64,000 bases of DNA, from positions 186,001-250,000 of the forward strand of contig BPJU01000001.1 in NCBI GenBank assembly GCA_026004775.1, in the 5' to 3' direction. Position 1 is the stretch's first letter. Each line of letters begins with the position of its first letter. Positions 19,844-29,001 of this stretch are shown piece after piece. Made by a program: the position numbers and the translations under genes. This stretch comes from Pirellulaceae bacterium. Its GTDB lineage: Bacteria; Planctomycetota; Planctomycetia; Pirellulales; Pirellulaceae. The notes beneath the pieces are model-generated. The model was not told the DNA's origin. It made no database searches and saw nothing but the letters and a program-made list of their open reading frames with translations.

Positions 19844-20506
19844 ATGGATGTTTCGGCCGTAGTCAATCTGGAACAAGCCCGATTGCTGCAACGAAGGCGA
19901 ATCTATCTTGGGGCAAGTTTTGTGTTGTTTGTTGCGGCTGCGGTAGCCGTGGCGGTAGACCTGCCGCTGGCTCGCTGGTGGCACACAGATCCATTGCCGG
20001 GAGACATCAAGCGGGTCGTGAACAGCGCCGAGTTTTTCGGCCACGGCTTGAGTGTGCTGCTGGTGATATGGGCCGCCTCCGTGTTGGACGGAAGAGGTTG
20101 GAAGGTGGCGTGGCGGTTGGCCGGTAGTGCTTTTCTTGCCGGAGCGGCGTCGTCTCTTGTGAAGGTGTTTGTAGCCAGGTTGCGCCCTTCGGCAGCTCTG
20201 GAACTTTCGTCGATCGGCGATACATTCGCCGGCTGGCTTCCTGTCTTGTCACTTGGCAAGAGCTGGGGATACTCGTTCCAATCGTTCCCCTCTTCTCATA
20301 CCGCGACCGCTGCGGGATTAGCGGTCGCTCTTTGCACGTTGTATCCGCGCGGAAAGTATGTTTTTGTCATCATGGTGATTTTGGTGGCCTGCCAGCGCTT
20401 AAGTGCCGAGGCGCATTTTCTCAGTGACGTCTTGTCAGGCGCCGCTATTGGAATGCTGGTGGGCGGGCTGTGGTGTACAAGTCGGCTGTTCCGAAGCGGG
20501 CTGTAG
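19844..20506 (+). CDS. PAP2-family membrane phosphatase
   Basis: 220 residues from the ATG at 19844; the open frame reaches back to a GTG at 19742, but the extra 34 residues look non-coding. About six hydrophobic segments are present. All three PAP2 motifs are visible: KVFVARLRP (KxxxxxxRP), FPSSHTATAAG (PSxH) and RLSAEAHFLSD (R-x5-H-x3-D) with the catalytic histidines. Members dephosphorylate phosphatidic acid, phosphatidylglycerophosphate or undecaprenyl pyrophosphate at the outer face of the inner membrane. The sequence does not discriminate among these; undecaprenyl-PP recycling is one plausible role. The SD upstream is weak. Confidence 0.85.
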   Translation: MDVSAVVNLEQARLLQRRRIYLGASFVLFVAAAVAVAVDLPLARWWHTDPLPGDIKRVVNSAEFFGHGLSVLLVIWAASVLDGRGWKVAWRLAGSAFLAGAASSLVKVFVARLRPSAALELSSIGDTFAGWLPVLSLGKSWGYSFQSFPSSHTATAAGLAVALCTLYPRGKYVFVIMVILVACQRLSAEAHFLSDVLSGAAIGMLVGGLWCTSRLFRSGL

Positions 20507-20672
20507 TTTCGGGTGTTGCTGGTGAAGGTTATTGGCACGCTTCATGCATTCCTGCACTCGATGCCAAAGCCAACACCCAATGCCCGGCCAAGCGGGCCAT
20601 CGGGCAAATCCACGCAACAAGAGAATACCGGCAAGGCGGTGGGCTATTCTGCACCAGCCAAGGTCAAGGTTG

Positions 20673-21764
20673 TTATCCGTGGAGCAGAGCGGGATCGGTC
20701 ATGTGGTGCAGGGCCGTTTCCCAACTGATGCGGCCTTCCTGCCAGAGACGCTTGACCGATTCGTTAAGCGTCACCATGCCATCGGCCCGGCCGGTGATGA
20801 TATGGTTGTCGATCTGTTCGATGCGCCCCGTCCGGATAGCCGCGGCAATGGGGGAAGTATTGAAAAGCACCTCCAGAGCCAATTGCCGCTTGGCCCCCGG
20901 CTCGCGGTTGGGTAACAAGTGCTGGCACACCACAGCCCGCAAACTCAACGCCAACTGCGCGCGGATTTCTCCCTGCACCGACTGCGGGAATAGATCGGTA
21001 AACCGCGAAATCGCTCCCTTTGCGTCCCGCGTGTGCAACGTGGAAAACACCAGATGCCCCGTTTCCGCGGCACTCAGGGCTAACTGAGCCGTTTGGCGGT
21101 CGCGGATTTCGCCCACCAGAAAGACATCCGGATCCTGGCGCAAACCATACTTCAGCCCGTCGGCGAACGACGGCACGTCGCGTCCGACCTCCCGCTGCGT
21201 GACAATCGAGCCGCCACTGCCGGTAAAGAGATACTCGATCGGTTCTTCGATCGTAATAATCCGATAACCACCTCGGCGGGCCAGCCGGTCGATCAAGATC
21301 GCCAGCGTCGTTGTCTTGCCGGATCCGGTAACACCGGTAATCAGGACCAAACCGTCGCGCTGCGAAATAAGCCGTTCGGCCAGATCTTGCGGAAAACCCG
21401 CCCATTCCAGGGACGGTATCGAGTGGGGGATGATTCGCAGGCAGGCTCCGGGCAGGTCGCCGCTGAAAAAATAGTTGACCCGAAACCGTTGCCGCCGCCC
21501 GTCCAGATCCAGTTCCAGCGCGAAGTCCAGGTTCTTTTCGGCCAAGAAGCGAGCGAACGCCTCGTCGGAACAAAGCTCCTGAAGCACGGCTCGAAGCCGA
21601 CCCTCATCCAAGGGCGGTTCATCGAGCGACACCAGTTCATCGTGCAGGCGAAACGTCGCCGGATAACCCGCCACCAAATGGATATCGGAAGCTCCGCCTT
21701 CCACCGCCGCACGGAGCCAAGCGAGCGTTTCGTCGCTGACGCGCTCGGAACTCGACCGTCCCAT
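20673..21764 (-). CDS. pilT: PilT-type twitching motility ATPase
   Basis: 363 residues. It contains the N-terminal PAS-like domain with SDIHLVAGYPATFRL, the Walker A motif GVTGSGKT (~144-151), the Asp box IITIEEPIEYLF, the Walker B region DPDVFLVGEIRD and the His box TGHLVFSTLHT, all hallmarks of type II/IV secretion ATPases of the PilT subfamily. PilT hexamers drive type IV pilus retraction from the cytoplasmic side of the inner membrane. The ATG at 21764 lacks an SD; a GTG at 21779 is the alternative. The SMP-30 gene ends only about 30 bases upstream, so the two may be co-transcribed, though the functions are unrelated. No other pilus gene apart from the DUF1559 pseudopilin is in the window. 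Confidence 0.88.
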   Translation of the reverse strand: MGRSSSERVSDETLAWLRAAVEGGASDIHLVAGYPATFRLHDELVSLDEPPLDEGRLRAVLQELCSDEAFARFLAEKNLDFALELDLDGRRQRFRVNYFFSGDLPGACLRIIPHSIPSLEWAGFPQDLAERLISQRDGLVLITGVTGSGKTTTLAILIDRLARRGGYRIITIEEPIEYLFTGSGGSIVTQREVGRDVPSFADGLKYGLRQDPDVFLVGEIRDRQTAQLALSAAETGHLVFSTLHTRDAKGAISRFTDLFPQSVQGEIRAQLALSLRAVVCQHLLPNREPGAKRQLALEVLFNTSPIAAAIRTGRIEQIDNHIITGRADGMVTLNESVKRLWQEGRISWETALHHMTDPALLHG

Positions 21765-21794
21765 GCAATGAGCCAACACCCGGTGACCGGTTGC

Positions 21795-22721
21795 CTATTG
21801 CCCGTAGCGGTGGCCCGCCACCTCCATCGGCACCGCGTACAAGGACGTGCGCGCTGTGACGTATAACGTCTTCATGTCCGGACCGCCAAACGTGCAGTTG
21901 GCCGGCTGTTCGGGCAATTCGATGATTCCCAGCAATTGGCCTTGGGGCGACACCACCTGGATTCCCAGAGCTGAAGTGATATACACATTCCCCTGGCTGT
22001 CGACCGTGCCGCCATCGCCTCCCAGGTTGTCTCGCCCTTCCGGTTGCACCAGTGAGAAAAAGACCCGCCCCGCTCCCAACTTGCCCGGACCTTCCACCGC
22101 ATAGGCCATCATCTCCTTTTGGAGCGATGGCAACACATAGAGCGTTTTTTCGTCGGGTGACAGCAATATGCCGTTCGGAGCTTTCAGGTCCTCGATCAAC
22201 CGAGTAACATTTCCGTGCGCGTCGCAATAATAAACGCACGTCTTCTCTTGCGGCAGTGGCATCGGGGCACGGAAGTGCGGGTCAGTAAAATAGACTCCGC
22301 CATGCTTGTCCAGCACCAGATCATTCGGTGCGTTGAAACGTTTTCCCTGATAGCCGGCGGCAAGAACCTTTACGTCTTTCGTCTTGACGTTGATCTCCAC
22401 CAGTCGGCCGTCCATTTCGCATGCTACGATGTTGCCTGCTTTGTTGACCATTAGGCCGTTGGTATGGTTGGACGGCTCGAGAAATACCTCCAACTGGCCC
22501 GCACTGTCGAGGCGGTAAATCCGATTGGCCGGGATGTCGCTGAAGTAGAGCGCCCCGTGGCCGTCCCAGGCGGGTCCTTCGGTGAACTGCAAGCCCGAAT
22601 GAAGCTTTCGGATCTCGCCGGCTGGTCCGATTCCTTTAATCGGATCGGCTGCCGAGAGAAGTACGGTGCCCACACAAAGAACGCCTGATACCACGACGCC
22701 GACACACAATAGCCGCTTCAT
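21795..22721 (-). CDS. SMP-30/gluconolactonase-like beta-propeller, secreted
   Basis: 308 residues from the ATG at 22721, which has GAGGGG five bases upstream; the frame stays open to 22871. The signal peptide MKRLLCVGVVVSGVLCVGTVLLSA is followed by the six-bladed SMP-30 fold. The calcium-site Glu lies in FTEGPAWDGHGALYFSDI, Asn in RFNAPNDLVLDKHGGVYFTD and in APNGILLSPDEKTLYV, and GGDGGTVDSQGNVYI corresponds to the metal-binding Asp region. Family members are lactonases such as gluconolactonase. Export suggests a periplasmic sugar-lactone hydrolase, but the substrate is not readable. The gap to the pilT start is short. Confidence 0.85.
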   Translation of the reverse strand: MKRLLCVGVVVSGVLCVGTVLLSAADPIKGIGPAGEIRKLHSGLQFTEGPAWDGHGALYFSDIPANRIYRLDSAGQLEVFLEPSNHTNGLMVNKAGNIVACEMDGRLVEINVKTKDVKVLAAGYQGKRFNAPNDLVLDKHGGVYFTDPHFRAPMPLPQEKTCVYYCDAHGNVTRLIEDLKAPNGILLSPDEKTLYVLPSLQKEMMAYAVEGPGKLGAGRVFFSLVQPEGRDNLGGDGGTVDSQGNVYITSALGIQVVSPQGQLLGIIELPEQPANCTFGGPDMKTLYVTARTSLYAVPMEVAGHRYGQ

Positions 22722-23021
22722 AATTCCCCTCACCCTCGTTCGCTCTTCCCATGACTGCTGTGTCCGAACGAGCCATGCCACAGCCCGGACCCTTAAATTG
22801 GAATGGTTTTTCCCACCACGGGCAAGCCCCGGATCTTGGCCGTCGCAGCCCAACGCCGGCATGCGCCGCACGTTCTGTCAACGCCTGCCCATGGGTGAGA
22901 ATTGCCCTACAATGAGAAAGGACGAAGCCGACCGGCGGGGCGGAGGATTCGCACAGTTATGCGGCATGAGGTCGCGGCTATCCGGGGTTCCGTGGTGTAA
23001 AGCATCGGTGGTTTGTGTACC

Positions 23022-23804
23022 GTGCGTCAACCAGTGGATCGGCAAAGCGACGACCAGCTTGTGGTGGCTCGATGGCAAGGCGGTCCTGAAATTTTCGCCA
23101 GTTTCCAAGGTGAGGGGCGCCACGCCGGCCAGCCGTGTGTCTTTCTGCGCTTGTCCCGATGTAATCTGTACTGCGTGTGGTGCGATACCGACTACACCTG
23201 GAATTGGGTGGGGACGCCTTTTGTGCATCGCCGCGACCAGGAGCCCGGTTACCGGAAATACGATCCTGTCGAGGAAACGGTCAGGATGCCGGCGGCCGCT
23301 GTGGCCGAAACGCTGCGGCGGTTTCCACAGCGACACCTGGTGATCACCGGAGGCGAGCCGCTGTTGCAGCAGGCAGGCTTGACGGCATTGCTGGGTGCAT
23401 TAGCAGGCGAATCGTGGTTTGTAGAGGTCGAGACCAACGGCACGATTGTACCGGTGCCGCAACTGGATCGCTGGATCTCGCAATACAACGTCTCACCCAA
23501 ACTGGAGAATTCCCAGGTGCCGCTGCGCCTGCGTTACCGGCCCGATGTCATCGATGCTTTCGCCGCCAATCCGAAGGCGGATTTCAAATTCGTGGCCGAA
23601 TCGGAAGCCGACTTGGAAGAAGTTGACCGACTGGTCGAGCAGCACCGGATTGCCCGGGATCGAGTCTGGATCATGCCTCAGGCCATGACGCCCAAGGAGC
23701 TTTCCGCAGGCAAGGCAAAGCTGGCTCAGCCTGTCGCACGCCGCGGCTATCATCTGGGCGATCGGCTACATGTGGCTCTGTTTGGAGCGAAGCGGGGAGT
23801 TTAG
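23022..23804 (+). CDS. queE: 7-carboxy-7-deazaguanine synthase (radical SAM) QueE
   Basis: 260 residues. The radical-SAM cluster is CNLYCVWC (CxxxCxxC, about residues 47-54), preceded by [21 protein letters not shown] and followed by [13 protein letters not shown] and FVEVETNGT, which identify QueE. The enzyme turns 6-carboxy-tetrahydropterin into 7-carboxy-7-deazaguanine in queuosine/preQ0 synthesis in the cytoplasm. The insertion after the cluster ([22 protein letters not shown]) matches long QueE versions. The GTG at 23022 is chosen because GGTGG lies ten bases upstream; a TTG at 23013 is the other option. No other que genes are nearby. Confidence 0.92.
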   Translation: MRQPVDRQSDDQLVVARWQGGPEIFASFQGEGRHAGQPCVFLRLSRCNLYCVWCDTDYTWNWVGTPFVHRRDQEPGYRKYDPVEETVRMPAAAVAETLRRFPQRHLVITGGEPLLQQAGLTALLGALAGESWFVEVETNGTIVPVPQLDRWISQYNVSPKLENSQVPLRLRYRPDVIDAFAANPKADFKFVAESEADLEEVDRLVEQHRIARDRVWIMPQAMTPKELSAGKAKLAQPVARRGYHLGDRLHVALFGAKRGV

Positions 23805-23970
23805 CTTCGGCTGTGGTGTGATTGCCGAAGGTGAGGCTGTGGTGCAAAATACGATGAGAGTGGCGTTGGTTCAGCGTCGAAATTATCCGAAATACCATGG
23901 TAATTTTCGCCGTTTAGCGATGAGTTTGCCACACGCGGAACAATCAGTGGAAATCAAGGAGTTGGGTAGC

Positions 23971-25113
23971 GTGGGTTTGTCTGCCGATCGGATGTCGCTT
24001 GCTGATAAAAAAACCTCAACTGGCCGACGGGTAAAGCGATCAGTTGTCGTAACGGTCGTTTCCTGGTTGGGGGTGGCCATCGTATGCTTACCGGCATTGG
24101 GTCAGAGCCGTCATCCAGCGCCGCTCCCTGTGCCGGATGCCGAAGCACGCACGGAAGCCGAGATGAAACCGTACACGGAATTGATCGAACATTCGGATGC
24201 GAAGATCGAGATGGTCCCTATTCCCGGCGGGAAGTTCGTGATGGGAAGTCCCGACGCGGAACCCGGTCGCAAACCCGACGAAGGACCGCAACACGAAGTG
24301 GAGGTGGGGCCGTTCTGGATGAGCAAGTACGAGATTACGTGGGACGCTTATGAAGTGTGGATGTCCGATCTGGATATCGCTCGCCGGCAAGTGCTCGGCA
24401 TTCCGCCCAACGAGCGGGACAAACTGGCCGATCAGTACCAGATCAGCCAGCCCACCAAACCATACACGGACATGACATTCGGCATGGGCAAGCGGGGCTA
24501 CCCGGCTATCTGCATGACCCAGCATGCAGCGCGGGTCTTCTGTAAATGGCTTTCAGCCAAGACCGGACGTTACTATCGCTTGCCGACCGAGGCGGAGTGG
24601 GAGTACGCTTGCCGAGCCGGCACCACGACCGCCTATCATTTCGGCGACGATCCGTCTTTGTTGGGCGAGTACGCCTGGTATTATGAAAACAGCGATGAAA
24701 AATACCATCGTGTCGGGCAGAAAAAACCGAATCCGTGGGGACTTTATGATATGCACGGCAATGTAGCCGAGTGGGTGTTGGATCAGTATGTGCCGGAGGC
24801 TTACCAGCAGTTCGCCGGCAAGACGGTGCGCGATCCGCTGATCATTCCCATGACGCTCTATCCGCGTGTCGTGCGGGGAGGCGGCTGGGACAGCGATGCC
24901 GACGCGTGTCGCAGTGCCGCCCGCGGTTTTTCCGTAGAAGACTGGAGCCAACAAGATCCGCAAGTTCCCCAGAGTATCTGGTACCATACCGATGCACTGG
25001 CCGTCGGATTCCGGATTGTTCGTCCTTTGATTGAACCATCCGATGATGAGAAAGCTAATAAATGGGAAAAAGAGCTGCCGGAATTGAAAGACATTCCCAA
25101 GGAAGAACCGTAA
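23971..25113 (+). CDS. SUMF1/formylglycine-generating-enzyme-like (FGE-sulfatase domain) secreted protein
   Basis: About 380 residues. A GTG at 23971 with AAGGAG nine bases upstream is preferred; the ATG at 23992 is the alternative. A hydrophobic export segment ([20 protein letters not shown]) comes first. The FGE-sulfatase fold follows from [30 protein letters not shown], with [46 protein letters not shown] and [21 protein letters not shown]. True sulfatase-activating FGEs use a Cys pair near the C-terminus that is not evident here, so a binding or other oxidase role is possible. Such proteins are abundant in planctomycetes next to sulfatases, but no sulfatase is adjacent. A 50-residue hydrophilic tail follows the domain. 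The six-repeat protein gene starts 31 bases downstream and may be co-transcribed. Confidence 0.85.
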   Translation: MGLSADRMSLADKKTSTGRRVKRSVVVTVVSWLGVAIVCLPALGQSRHPAPLPVPDAEARTEAEMKPYTELIEHSDAKIEMVPIPGGKFVMGSPDAEPGRKPDEGPQHEVEVGPFWMSKYEITWDAYEVWMSDLDIARRQVLGIPPNERDKLADQYQISQPTKPYTDMTFGMGKRGYPAICMTQHAARVFCKWLSAKTGRYYRLPTEAEWEYACRAGTTTAYHFGDDPSLLGEYAWYYENSDEKYHRVGQKKPNPWGLYDMHGNVAEWVLDQYVPEAYQQFAGKTVRDPLIIPMTLYPRVVRGGGWDSDADACRSAARGFSVEDWSQQDPQVPQSIWYHTDALAVGFRIVRPLIEPSDDEKANKWEKELPELKDIPKEEP

Positions 25114-25144
25114 TACATCCGCGAAAACCAATAGGGGCGCCGCC

Positions 25145-25639
25145 ATGCGTTGTGGACTACTTATCGCAATTGCCATTCCGATGCTACTTGTGGAGTGGGC
25201 GTTCGGACAATGGTCCAGCCGGTCAAATATCATGGGCGGGCAGGACGTGTCTGGTCCGGGGGGACAACGATGGACCAGCCGTAGCAACATTTTTGGAGGT
25301 CAAGAGTGGAATGGGCCGGATGGGCGTTGGACCAGTCGTCCCAATATCTTTGGTGGATACGATGTGTATGGACCGAAAGGCGAACGATTGACAAGTCGCC
25401 GTAACGTCTTTGGAGGCCTGGATTGGCAAGGCCCGGACGGGCGGTGGACCAGCCGGCCGAACATCTTCGGTGGTCAAGACCTCCAAGGTCCCCAAGGCCA
25501 ACGGTGGCAAAGCCGCAGTAACATCTTCGGCGGCTGGGACTGGCAGGGGCCGCGAAAAGATTCTGTTCCGTTGCCGCCACTGATCGGTGGTTTGGAATCA
25601 CGGGGTTCACGACCCGATGCAACCCGGGGGCGCAAATAG
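25145..25639 (+). CDS. Secreted protein of six ~19-residue SR-NIFGG repeats
   Basis: 164 residues with signal peptide MRCGLLIAIAIPMLLVEWAFG. The mature part is built almost wholly from six units of 19-20 residues with consensus (G/Q)RWTSR(S/P)NIFGG-x-D-x-x-GP-x-G, ending in a short Pro/Arg tail. Units differ at the second half (DVSGP, EWNGP, DVYGP, DWQGP, DLQGP, DWQGP) while SR-NIFGG is nearly fixed. The pattern resembles, from memory, the TSRPNIFGG/DxxG repeats of small bacterial beta-flower proteins; this was not verified. It probably forms a small toroidal or solenoid beta structure outside the cytoplasm. Start: ATG at 25145 with AGGGG upstream. It lies 31 bases after the SUMF1 gene, suggesting one transcript. 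The function is unknown. Confidence 0.75.
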   Translation: MRCGLLIAIAIPMLLVEWAFGQWSSRSNIMGGQDVSGPGGQRWTSRSNIFGGQEWNGPDGRWTSRPNIFGGYDVYGPKGERLTSRRNVFGGLDWQGPDGRWTSRPNIFGGQDLQGPQGQRWQSRSNIFGGWDWQGPRKDSVPLPPLIGGLESRGSRPDATRGRK

Positions 25640-26718
25640 GCAGCGGTGTGCCGGCTGGCCGTGATGTACGACCGTCTCTGACTTTCTGCCAGTGTCGCAT
25701 CGAGTGCGGGGGATGCGAGTTGGCGGAAATGCGGCGGGTGGACCGGGGCGTGCACGTGAGATTGACGCGGGCGGGCATCCAGCTGGCCGAGCGACACCGG
25801 CATGTGTCGTATACGTTGCCTGGAATCGATTGATCGAACACCGTCAGCCAGAGATCACCCAAACTTTAACTGTTGCTGACCAACGAGCGGCGACTACTGG
25901 ATGAAACTGATGCTGGATTTACAAAACGACATTGACCCGCACGCGGCGGCGGTATGTACTGATTCGGAACCTATGATTATTCGGATACTTACCGCGCTAT
26001 CTCGCTTGCGACCTATGGCGCATAATTCACGAGTGCGACACCTACTTATTTGGGTTGCACGTGAACCACGTCAACCAGGATGCCCCGTTGCAGAATTGCG
26101 TGCTATGTCGGATGCACATTTGTTGGCCGGAGGGATTCCAGCCGCGCAGCGGGGAAGATTTTGCGCCCATGCCAACTGGTGTTCCGTTGAACTTTGTTGA
26201 TTCAAGGGGCCGTCCATAAAGGCAAAAGTCCCTAATCGGTCCAACCGCGAATCTGCCCTAAGGAACGACTGCTCGGCAAGACTCCCGACAAAGAACATGG
26301 CGGAGCAATTGGTCCGGAAGGAGGCCGAAGTCCGCTAGAAGAGGTGCTGGCAGATGGGGGTGCTAAGGGTGTGCCGTTTTGGTTGCCGGATGCATATTGG
26401 GCCGATGGTTCTGGAACAGTCGGTGAAGTGGGAATCTCAGGAAGCCACCAGATTGGTGTATTAAATTTTTCGTAGTTGGGGATTGATTTTTTTTTTTTTG
26501 CTCCAATAGCGTTCGACAACCGGCCTGCCCGCGTGGCAACGAGCGGCTGGGACGCCAGCGCGGTTGTGGCTGGGACGGTTGACAACCGCCAAGCGCTGCG
26601 TGTCCGAGAGGCGCCATGCTCGCGGGATCCGGTCGCTGGTTTGCCGGTATCCCGATCGCTTTTTCACAGGAGCCAAGCTCTGCTGTCTTCTATGGTGCAG
26701 ATGGGGCGGGGAGGAATT
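25640..26718. other. Long gene-poor stretch with a 13-T run
   Basis: Over 1 kb without a convincing intact gene. Short ORFs at 25648-25833 (a CxC...CxxC peptide) and 25901-26200 lack SDs and recognisable sequence. A run of 13 T occurs at 26487-26499, exceptional in this GC-rich sequence. A protein-like open segment without a start occupies 26236-26475 (listed separately). The region looks like decayed or rearranged DNA between two surface-protein genes. Confidence 0.5.
26236..26475 (+). pseudogene. Protein-like open segment without a start, possible gene remnant
   Basis: An open frame from after the stop at 26233-26235 to the TAG at 26473-26475 encodes about 79 residues (…EHGGAIGPEGGRSPLEEV, WLPDAYWADGSGTVGEVG, SGSHQIGVLNFS). 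The composition (Gly-rich, balanced charge) looks protein-like, but no ATG occurs and no SD precedes the only in-frame GTGs. I do not recognise the family. It may be the 3' end of a surface-protein gene whose 5' part has been lost, or chance. Confidence 0.25.
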
Positions 26719-27054
26719 ATGGCCTTGTTGCTGGCACTGGCCGTCACTGCTGAAGCCCTGGCACCCGACGGAAGCATTGCTCAGCCTACAGCCGGTACTC
26801 AGTTTTTTTCAAATGCCACGATTGGTTGCGGCGGGAATTGCACGCCGTTTAATGCTGGTGTCATGGTTTACGTACGCAGCGGGGGCGTAGACGGGCCGGT
26901 CATGAATAGCGCCCAGGGCAATGCGGTTATGGGTTCGTGGATGTTGTCAATCCAGCCGCCACAGGGGGGATGGACGGTTGGTGCTGCTACCTTGGAGTTG
27001 ATAGTTGTCGACCAGTCGGTCGCAAATGTAGGTATAGAAATCGTAGGAGGGTGA
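26719..27054 (+). CDS. Small secreted protein of unknown function
   Basis: 111 residues. The ATG at 26719 has GGGAGG four bases upstream, which decides the start over in-frame ATGs at 26692 and 26701. The N-terminus [15 protein letters not shown] is a short signal peptide. The mature ~95 residues are beta-rich with one CGGNC pair ([10 protein letters not shown]), no charged clusters, and an Ig-like or jelly-roll feel ([30 protein letters not shown]). It sits just upstream of the DUF1559 pseudopilin gene, with 80 bases between, and before a lipoprotein gene, so it may belong to one surface operon. No function can be assigned. Confidence 0.6.
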   Translation: MALLLALAVTAEALAPDGSIAQPTAGTQFFSNATIGCGGNCTPFNAGVMVYVRSGGVDGPVMNSAQGNAVMGSWMLSIQPPQGGWTVGAATLELIVVDQSVANVGIEIVGG

Positions 27055-27134
27055 GTCATAGGAAGCTGGGTAGGAAGGCTACCAACTTGCCGGAATCCCA
27101 CCTGGATCCAATGTTCTGTGAAAAGGGATTGGTC

Positions 27135-28145
27135 ATGGGCTGTGTTGAAGTAAGCGAGCCGGCGGGCCATATCGGTGGAATATGGCCGTTTTGCGGTGTC
27201 TGGCCCAGCAGGTTCCTGTCGATGCGGCGGCGGGCCGCCGGTCGCGGCGGTTGGACATTGGTCGAGTTGGTGGTGGTGATAGCTATTGTGGGCTTATTGG
27301 CGGCGCTTTTGCTGCCGGCCGTGCAGGCCGCACGCGAGTCGGCACGGCGCACCCAGTGCGCGTCGAACTTGCGCCAAGTCGGACTGGCTCTCCAATCCTA
27401 TCTGGGCGTGCACAGGATCTTTCCACCACCTACCGGCAGCGGCCTTCCAAGCATCTTTGTGGCGTTGTTACCCCATTTGGAGTTGGATTCTGTGCAATCC
27501 GAGTTGCTACTTAAAGCCCCGCGATTTAATAACGCACCCTGGCCGTTAATTGGCGATGCCGACGTGGCATGCCCGGCCGTATTGCGTTGTCCGAGTGATG
27601 GAGCGGTCACGCGCGGAAGCAATTATTGTGGCTGCGTGGGAGGGGGCGAACCATGGTATGGTGATAATGGAGTTTTTGGCGGTTCCATGTTTCATGACTG
27701 GGTGTTATTCAGTCGCAGCCTGGCAGATGTTCGCGACGGGTTGTCTCAAACCATCGCCATCAGTGAGACATTACCGGGCGACGGTACGTGGCATGAAAAA
27801 CGCGTTCTCTTCCGTACGCCGCGTATCATCTTGCCGCCAAGTTCTATTGACGAATTCGCCGATCACTGCATGCAAATGTCTATCGACGGTGGATACGCAT
27901 TCGTAATCGCACCTGCTCGATGGAATTGGGGTGCTGATCCTGAAACGCTGTACAACCATGTGCTCACGCCCAACAAGCAGCGGTGTTACAATGGGAGGAG
28001 CCCGCGACGCGGGGCAATGACGGCCGTGAGCAACCACCCGGGCGGAGTGCATTCGCTATTTGTCGACGGTCATGTCCAGTTTGTTTCTGACAGGGTGGAG
28101 CGAACCGTGTGGCGCGCATGGGCGTCACGCGCTGGACGCGATTGA
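27135..28145 (+). CDS. DUF1559 family type II pseudopilin-like protein
   Basis: 336 residues from the ATG at 27135, which has AAGGGA seven bases upstream; the ATG at 27222 would begin directly at the prepilin leader. The N-terminal pattern [20 protein letters not shown] is a prepilin cleavage site and hydrophobic helix, followed by [16 protein letters not shown] and [13 protein letters not shown]. The C-terminus has [16 protein letters not shown], the H-x9-DG signature of the planctomycete DUF1559 family. Members are exported, processed by prepilin peptidase and placed in the envelope; some planctomycetes have hundreds. The exact role is unknown. The leader has Trp instead of Phe at +1. A lipoprotein gene follows about 120 bases later, a frequent partner of DUF1559 genes. 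Confidence 0.85.
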   Translation: MGCVEVSEPAGHIGGIWPFCGVWPSRFLSMRRRAAGRGGWTLVELVVVIAIVGLLAALLLPAVQAARESARRTQCASNLRQVGLALQSYLGVHRIFPPPTGSGLPSIFVALLPHLELDSVQSELLLKAPRFNNAPWPLIGDADVACPAVLRCPSDGAVTRGSNYCGCVGGGEPWYGDNGVFGGSMFHDWVLFSRSLADVRDGLSQTIAISETLPGDGTWHEKRVLFRTPRIILPPSSIDEFADHCMQMSIDGGYAFVIAPARWNWGADPETLYNHVLTPNKQRCYNGRSPRRGAMTAVSNHPGGVHSLFVDGHVQFVSDRVERTVWRAWASRAGRD

Positions 28146-28264
28146 GCCGCCCCGGCAGCTTTACAAAACGGCGAACGACGGCATGGCCTCTCCTAGTCCC
28201 TTGACGGTTGCGGTGGCATGGTTACGGAGTGGTCCCCCTGGCTGAGCAAATGTGGGGTAAAGCG

Positions 28265-28741
28265 ATGGTGCAAACTAATCAGGCCCAGTTGTTGCATGGA
28301 CTAATTATAAGCTGGGCTATCGTAACCGCGCTGGCGGGGGTTGGGTGCCAGCGGAACGTCAATGTGATTCCTCCCGGTGAACCGCCGCCGAGTCCGTCAT
28401 GGCCCAAGGAGGTAAAGGTAAGCAATGTCAAGCTGTATGTGCAGGGCAGGCCCATCACGCAATTGGGGATGGAAGAGATTCAAGTCACGACGAACGATAC
28501 TATCGCAGTCCGGGTAGAATTTGCTACCGACAAGCGGATTCTGCATGGCTCCGTCGAGTGCCGTACTCCTCAAGGAGTGATTGCCCAGACCGCCTTGTGC
28601 CGTGTCGACCAGCCTTCCCTGAACCGTACGGTTCTGGCGGCCGACGTGCCGCCGATCAAAAGACCGGGCACCTACCGATTACGCGTTCTGGCCTTTTCCA
28701 CACTTGTTATCGAACAACCGGTGGCGATCCGTGAGCCTTGA
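28265..28741 (+). CDS. Small putative lipoprotein downstream of DUF1559 gene
   Basis: 158 residues. The ATG at 28265 follows a GGGGTAAAG segment. The N-terminus has a hydrophobic helix ending in ALAGVGC, an imperfect lipobox, then a Pro-rich linker (IPPGEPPPSPSWP) and a single beta-sandwich-like domain (VKVSNVKLYVQG...IQVTTNDTIAVRVEFA...GTYRLRVLAFSTLVIEQPVAI). Lipoproteins of this size commonly follow DUF1559 genes in planctomycetes. The sequence gives no enzymatic motif. It ends about 260 bases before the glycosidase-like gene on the same strand. Confidence 0.65.
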   Translation: MVQTNQAQLLHGLIISWAIVTALAGVGCQRNVNVIPPGEPPPSPSWPKEVKVSNVKLYVQGRPITQLGMEEIQVTTNDTIAVRVEFATDKRILHGSVECRTPQGVIAQTALCRVDQPSLNRTVLAADVPPIKRPGTYRLRVLAFSTLVIEQPVAIREP

Positions 28742-29001
28742 AACAGCGGTGCGGGCCGGTACGCCGATTGCCGCGGCTGCGGACGGCCTCATGGCTCGAT
28801 TCGGCAATTGCCACAAGAAGCCGATCGCTTTCTCGTGCGTATCGGCAGATAATCGACTCGCCGCCGGCCCAACTGGAAGACGTCAAGAACGATTGCACTC
28901 GCTCCAGACGCCTCCCATAATAGGCCCAGCGTGAATCTCTCATGCGTTCTCGTGTTGCAGGATCGTGTATTGAAGTAAGGGAAACGGACAAGGTGAGCGC
29001 G

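Noticed and set aside
25648-26200. Small plus-strand ORFs at 25648-25833 and 25901-26200
   Set aside because: No Shine-Dalgarno, no recognisable family and low-complexity composition; competing frames are equally open.
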